The notes under the pieces are model-generated. The model made no database searches, was not told where the DNA came from, and worked only from the letters and a program-made list of their open reading frames with translations. A program made the translations under genes and the position numbers. Shown here piece by piece: positions 61,302-64,000 of a stretch of DNA of 64,000 bases. Source of the stretch: Legionella worsleiensis (lineage in GTDB: Bacteria; Pseudomonadota; Gammaproteobacteria; Legionellales; Legionellaceae); contig NZ_LNZC01000020.1 in the NCBI RefSeq assembly GCF_001467535.1, positions 417 through 64,416 of the forward strand, written 5' to 3'. How positions within the stretch are numbered: the first letter of the stretch is position 1; each line of letters starts with the position of its first letter.

Positions 61302-63254
61302 TTACTTTGGGGAAAACCTTTTTGGTGTATTTTTCTCTTCCTGTTGGTCAGAAGCGCTTTGAGTGGCACCGAACAAGTGATAGGCATTCAATTGAGGTTG
61401 GCCTTGGACCGTATTAAGCAGGCGGTTTAGTTCTATTTTGGTTGATGATTTACCGTACAATCCACGAATCGCTCTGACTATCCACAAATTACTGCGTAAT
61501 TGACTGATAAAGAGTAACTCTGGAGCTATAGGATTATTTTTCGTTCCATTGAGATCTTTTTTTAACCGTTTTATTTCGTTTGGTGTGAGGTTTTCCAGAT
61601 GCTGTTTAATGGTATTCACTGCAATTATTTTTTTAATTTTCAGGTTTAAATTGGAGTCCTGGCTTATTTCGCCTATAACCTTTTTTAAATCAGCATAATG
61701 GTTTATCTTGCGATCATAATAGCGGGAGTGAAATCGGTACTGTTCTAAATTAATTCTTTTTGATTTCAACACCTCTGCAACTTTGGGCGTCATTTTTGCG
61801 CCTTGTGACAACAAATGTTTCATAACACATAATGGGTCGTTGCCTGGATTGGTTTGCTCAGAGTATGGAGTATATGTTTGGGCTTTTTCGGCTGCAACTT
61901 CAAGAGGTGTTTGGCCTGCGGCATTAGTCATTTTAAGATGTTCGCCAAATGCTTTTTGGCTTTCATCAAAGCGGTATTGCCCAAGGCGAATAAGCACATG
62001 CAAGGGAGTATCACCTTGCTGAAATATAGTTGCATTTTGAGAATTAATCGATGTTAAACAGGCCTTGTATTGATTGTTGATTGCCTTTTGCATCTTATCT
62101 ATTGAATCTTTATGAGAATGCAATGTTTCTGTCATGTAGTGCTCAAATTCCATTTTAATGTCGTTTACATCGTGTTTACCGTCTTTGCTGTTTAAATAAG
62201 CGTGAAATTCTGGGATAGACAATAACACGGCTCGTAGCTTGATAAGACGTTCGTTTGTTGCCTGGGTTATTAAATTAATTTCTGCAGCATCTTTGGAATC
62301 AGTTGGATTCAAATGCAGGCTTAAAGCGTCTCTCATCAGTTGCTCAGGAGTCATGATGCATTTAAGGAATCGCTTCCATTTATATCTATTGAATTGAGGA
62401 TCGTGTTTTAAGTTGATGAAGGCATTTCGCTCTTGAGTATCGATGTATGCTTTATCATCGTTAAAATGAATCATATACCGGCCATAGGTTGGCCAATAAT
62501 GATTGGCAGAATCCTGAAGATCTGGGAAATTAATTAAATCCCTGGCTGTAATGTTGAATGATTTATTGCCATAAGACCAATTGGGAACCCGTGAATCAAT
62601 AAAGGACATAATGCTGTCACTGAGCATTAAATCGTGATCTATATTAAAAAGGACGACATGCGGCTTGTTGTCTTTCATGACAGTATAAAAACCCATGTTT
62701 CCTTTGTGGAGATCATCCTCCTCAAGAGTGAATTTGTTGACAAACGTATTGGCAACCGAATCCATATCTACAGTGAGGTATCCTTGTTTTCTTTGTTCCA
62801 TCAAGGTGTTGAAAAATCCGTGTGGCAGTTGATTAAAAAACTGAACCGGGATTTCTGACGATTGTTGGACTGCGATTGGGCTCAATTGATAACGCTTGGT
62901 TGCTGATGAGTATTCAATTTTTTGGAACTTGGCTTGAGTTATATTCACTTGTTTTGCAATAGACAGATGGATGTGTAAGGAGGCTACACCTGTAACAGCG
63001 TTGCTTTGTTTATTACGCACCAAACCATAAACGGGCGTTGAATGGCTGAGCATAAAAAGACGAGCTAACTCGCTAAATGCGACTTCTTTGACTGATGCAT
63101 CAGGATTATTGTTTTTGTTTTTTTTGTAGATAATCGGCACAACGGTTCCATCGGGCAGCCTAAAGTTTAAATTGTGCGTTTCATGCCCTGATTTTTTTGG
63201 GCCAGAATGTTCTAATGGAACGTTTATGTCATAAAATAAATGAGGATCAGGCAT
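61302..63254 (-). CDS. Ankyrin-repeat protein with lipid-kinase-like motif, candidate Dot/Icm effector
   Basis: A 650-aa protein from ATG 63254, which has GGTGGA upstream; ATG 63269 would add five residues. The N-terminal ~250 residues contain DDLHKGNMG (181-188) and FNIDHDLM with D206/D208, the catalytic-loop and metal-loop pattern of PI3/PI4-kinase-like folds also seen in Legionella ankyrin kinases such as LegA5/AnkK. Ankyrin-like units follow near GDTPLHVLIRLG and GQTPLEVAAEKA. The C-terminus is basic and Ser/Gln/Glu-rich (SASDQQEEKNTPKRF), fitting a translocation signal. No signal peptide. A possible PmrA box lies ~57 bp upstream. Kinase activity is inferred from motifs only. Confidence 0.82.
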   Translation of the reverse strand: MPDPHLFYDINVPLEHSGPKKSGHETHNLNFRLPDGTVVPIIYKKNKNNNPDASVKEVAFSELARLFMLSHSTPVYGLVRNKQSNAVTGVASLHIHLSIAKQVNITQAKFQKIEYSSATKRYQLSPIAVQQSSEIPVQFFNQLPHGFFNTLMEQRKQGYLTVDMDSVANTFVNKFTLEEDDLHKGNMGFYTVMKDNKPHVVLFNIDHDLMLSDSIMSFIDSRVPNWSYGNKSFNITARDLINFPDLQDSANHYWPTYGRYMIHFNDDKAYIDTQERNAFINLKHDPQFNRYKWKRFLKCIMTPEQLMRDALSLHLNPTDSKDAAEINLITQATNERLIKLRAVLLSIPEFHAYLNSKDGKHDVNDIKMEFEHYMTETLHSHKDSIDKMQKAINNQYKACLTSINSQNATIFQQGDTPLHVLIRLGQYRFDESQKAFGEHLKMTNAAGQTPLEVAAEKAQTYTPYSEQTNPGNDPLCVMKHLLSQGAKMTPKVAEVLKSKRINLEQYRFHSRYYDRKINHYADLKKVIGEISQDSNLNLKIKKIIAVNTIKQHLENLTPNEIKRLKKDLNGTKNNPIAPELLFISQLRSNLWIVRAIRGLYGKSSTKIELNRLLNTVQGQPQLNAYHLFGATQSASDQQEEKNTPKRFSPK

Positions 63255-63310
63255 CAGCTTATCCACCATTATGGTAAATTATTAATCTATTTTAAGGGTA
63301 GCATAATAAA

Positions 63311-63327
63311 ATTAACAAATTATTAAA
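63311..63327 (-). promoter_or_regulatory. Possible PmrA box upstream of the ankyrin effector gene
   Basis: On the minus strand TTTAATAATTTGTTAAT contains two TTAAT half sites 11 bp apart, the spacing of the Legionella PmrA consensus (cTTAAt...cTTAAt). The surrounding region is very A+T-rich, so chance matches are likely. Confidence 0.35.
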
Positions 63328-63429
63328 TTAGATCAAAGTGAATTAATAAATTACATATTATGTTTTATTTAATCTATTTTGCTGCTTTATTGGATGTGTA
63401 AAATAATACCTTGATTGCACTGCCTTCCA

Positions 63430-64000
63430 TCAAGGTTTTTGCAGTACGTAAAGCATTACTTCCAATGGATGCTGGTTGTGTAAACGTGCCGGAACTTTTT
63501 CTTTTTTGATGAGATCAAACTGATATTTATTCGCCAGACTTAGAATGTAATCAGGATGATGCTTGAAGCGGGCGCTGGTTTGCAGCATCCATGAATGCTT
63601 ATCGCTTAGTTCAGTTGAAAAAATAAAATACCCTTTGTCATTAAGATGAGTGCTTATTAATTGAAACAGAGTATTTAAATCGCCAAAATAGGGTAAAACA
63701 TCTGCAGCGACAATCAGATCAAAAAAACTGTTGTTTTGGTTAAGGAAATCTAAGGCCTCAGCATGAACCAAAGTGTCGTAGATTCCTTTTTCTCTGGCAT
63801 GCGCCAGCATTTTTTCCGCTATGTCTATTCCGGTTAAGTGATTGCTGATTTCACGCAGTACGACTCCGGATAATCCCGTCCCACAGCCTATATCCAAAGT
63901 ATGCCCCACGTGCAGTAACTTCAGTTCATGGACTGTTCGGCCTAAATGCTGAGGCAATGAGTAATTAAGCTGATCGCGCATATGCTGTTCGTAATACAAG
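63430..64000 (-). CDS. Class I SAM-dependent methyltransferase (partial)
   Basis: At least 189 codons of a Rossmann-fold methyltransferase; the 5' end lies beyond the window edge. Motif I is LDIGCGTGLSGVVL, followed by GIDIAEKMLAHA, then LIVAADVLPYFGD (motif IV) and FIFSTEL. It resembles UbiE/TPR-type methyltransferases acting on small molecules, but the substrate is unknown. Alone on this strand within the window. Confidence 0.8.
   Translation of the reverse strand, partial: LYYEQHMRDQLNYSLPQHLGRTVHELKLLHVGHTLDIGCGTGLSGVVLREISNHLTGIDIAEKMLAHAREKGIYDTLVHAEALDFLNQNNSFFDLIVAADVLPYFGDLNTLFQLISTHLNDKGYFIFSTELSDKHSWMLQTSARFKHHPDYILSLANKYQFDLIKKEKVPARLHNQHPLEVMLYVLQKP

Overview
The window is chromosomal DNA of a gammaproteobacterium, almost certainly a Legionella species. 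Three things point there: a low-to-moderate G+C core of familiar gammaproteobacterial housekeeping genes, several eukaryote-like proteins of the Dot/Icm-effector kind (ankyrin, leucine-rich-repeat, kinase-like and caspase-like modules), and family signatures shared with Legionella and Coxiella. No rRNA, tRNA or CRISPR array was seen.

Layout. 1-4.6 kb is an accessory island. It has full and half copies of a ~100-bp palindrome joined by a conserved ~120-bp spacer, a decayed REP-associated tyrosine transposase (RAYT), an orphan 460-aa protein and a leucine-rich-repeat protein. 4.7-19.7 kb is mostly core: gamma-carbonic-anhydrase-like protein, glutathione reductase, an HlyD/ABC/permease exporter operon, adenosine deaminase, an orphan SUKH protein, the pit/DUF47 phosphate pair, a secretin-N-like protein, yqgE-ruvX, pyrB, comM, ubiK and glnK. 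19.9-22.5 kb is a copper module (csoR-copA behind two tandem dyads). 22.5-28.5 kb holds folate genes (fau, pabC), a VTT membrane protein, an Aas-like fusion with a damaged acyltransferase site, a DUF1499 protein and tesA.

The two most interesting blocks lie in the middle. At 28.5-35.3 kb an outer-membrane barrel and a periplasmic TPR protein are divergent, followed by PqqD-like, ATP-grasp, PLP-decarboxylase-like and urea-transporter/LytM-like genes behind a 31-bp palindrome. The PLP enzyme carries an N-terminal extension that looks like a RiPP leader. At 38.9-43.0 kb there is a tight isonitrile synthase - Fe/2OG oxygenase - cytochrome P450 operon with a divergent LysR regulator, the architecture of a small isonitrile natural-product locus.

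43.2-45.5 kb encodes a GNAT + caspase-like fusion, a likely translocated effector. 45.9-52.9 kb is a complete SUF operon (regulator, sufB, C, D, S, U, T) running by overlap into epmA. 53-64 kb holds rlpA, an RlmM-like methyltransferase, a kinase-like ankyrin gene broken at a CAACT pentanucleotide repeat, radC, the coaBC-dut-algC cluster, a second ankyrin/kinase-like effector candidate with a possible PmrA box, and a methyltransferase cut by the window edge.
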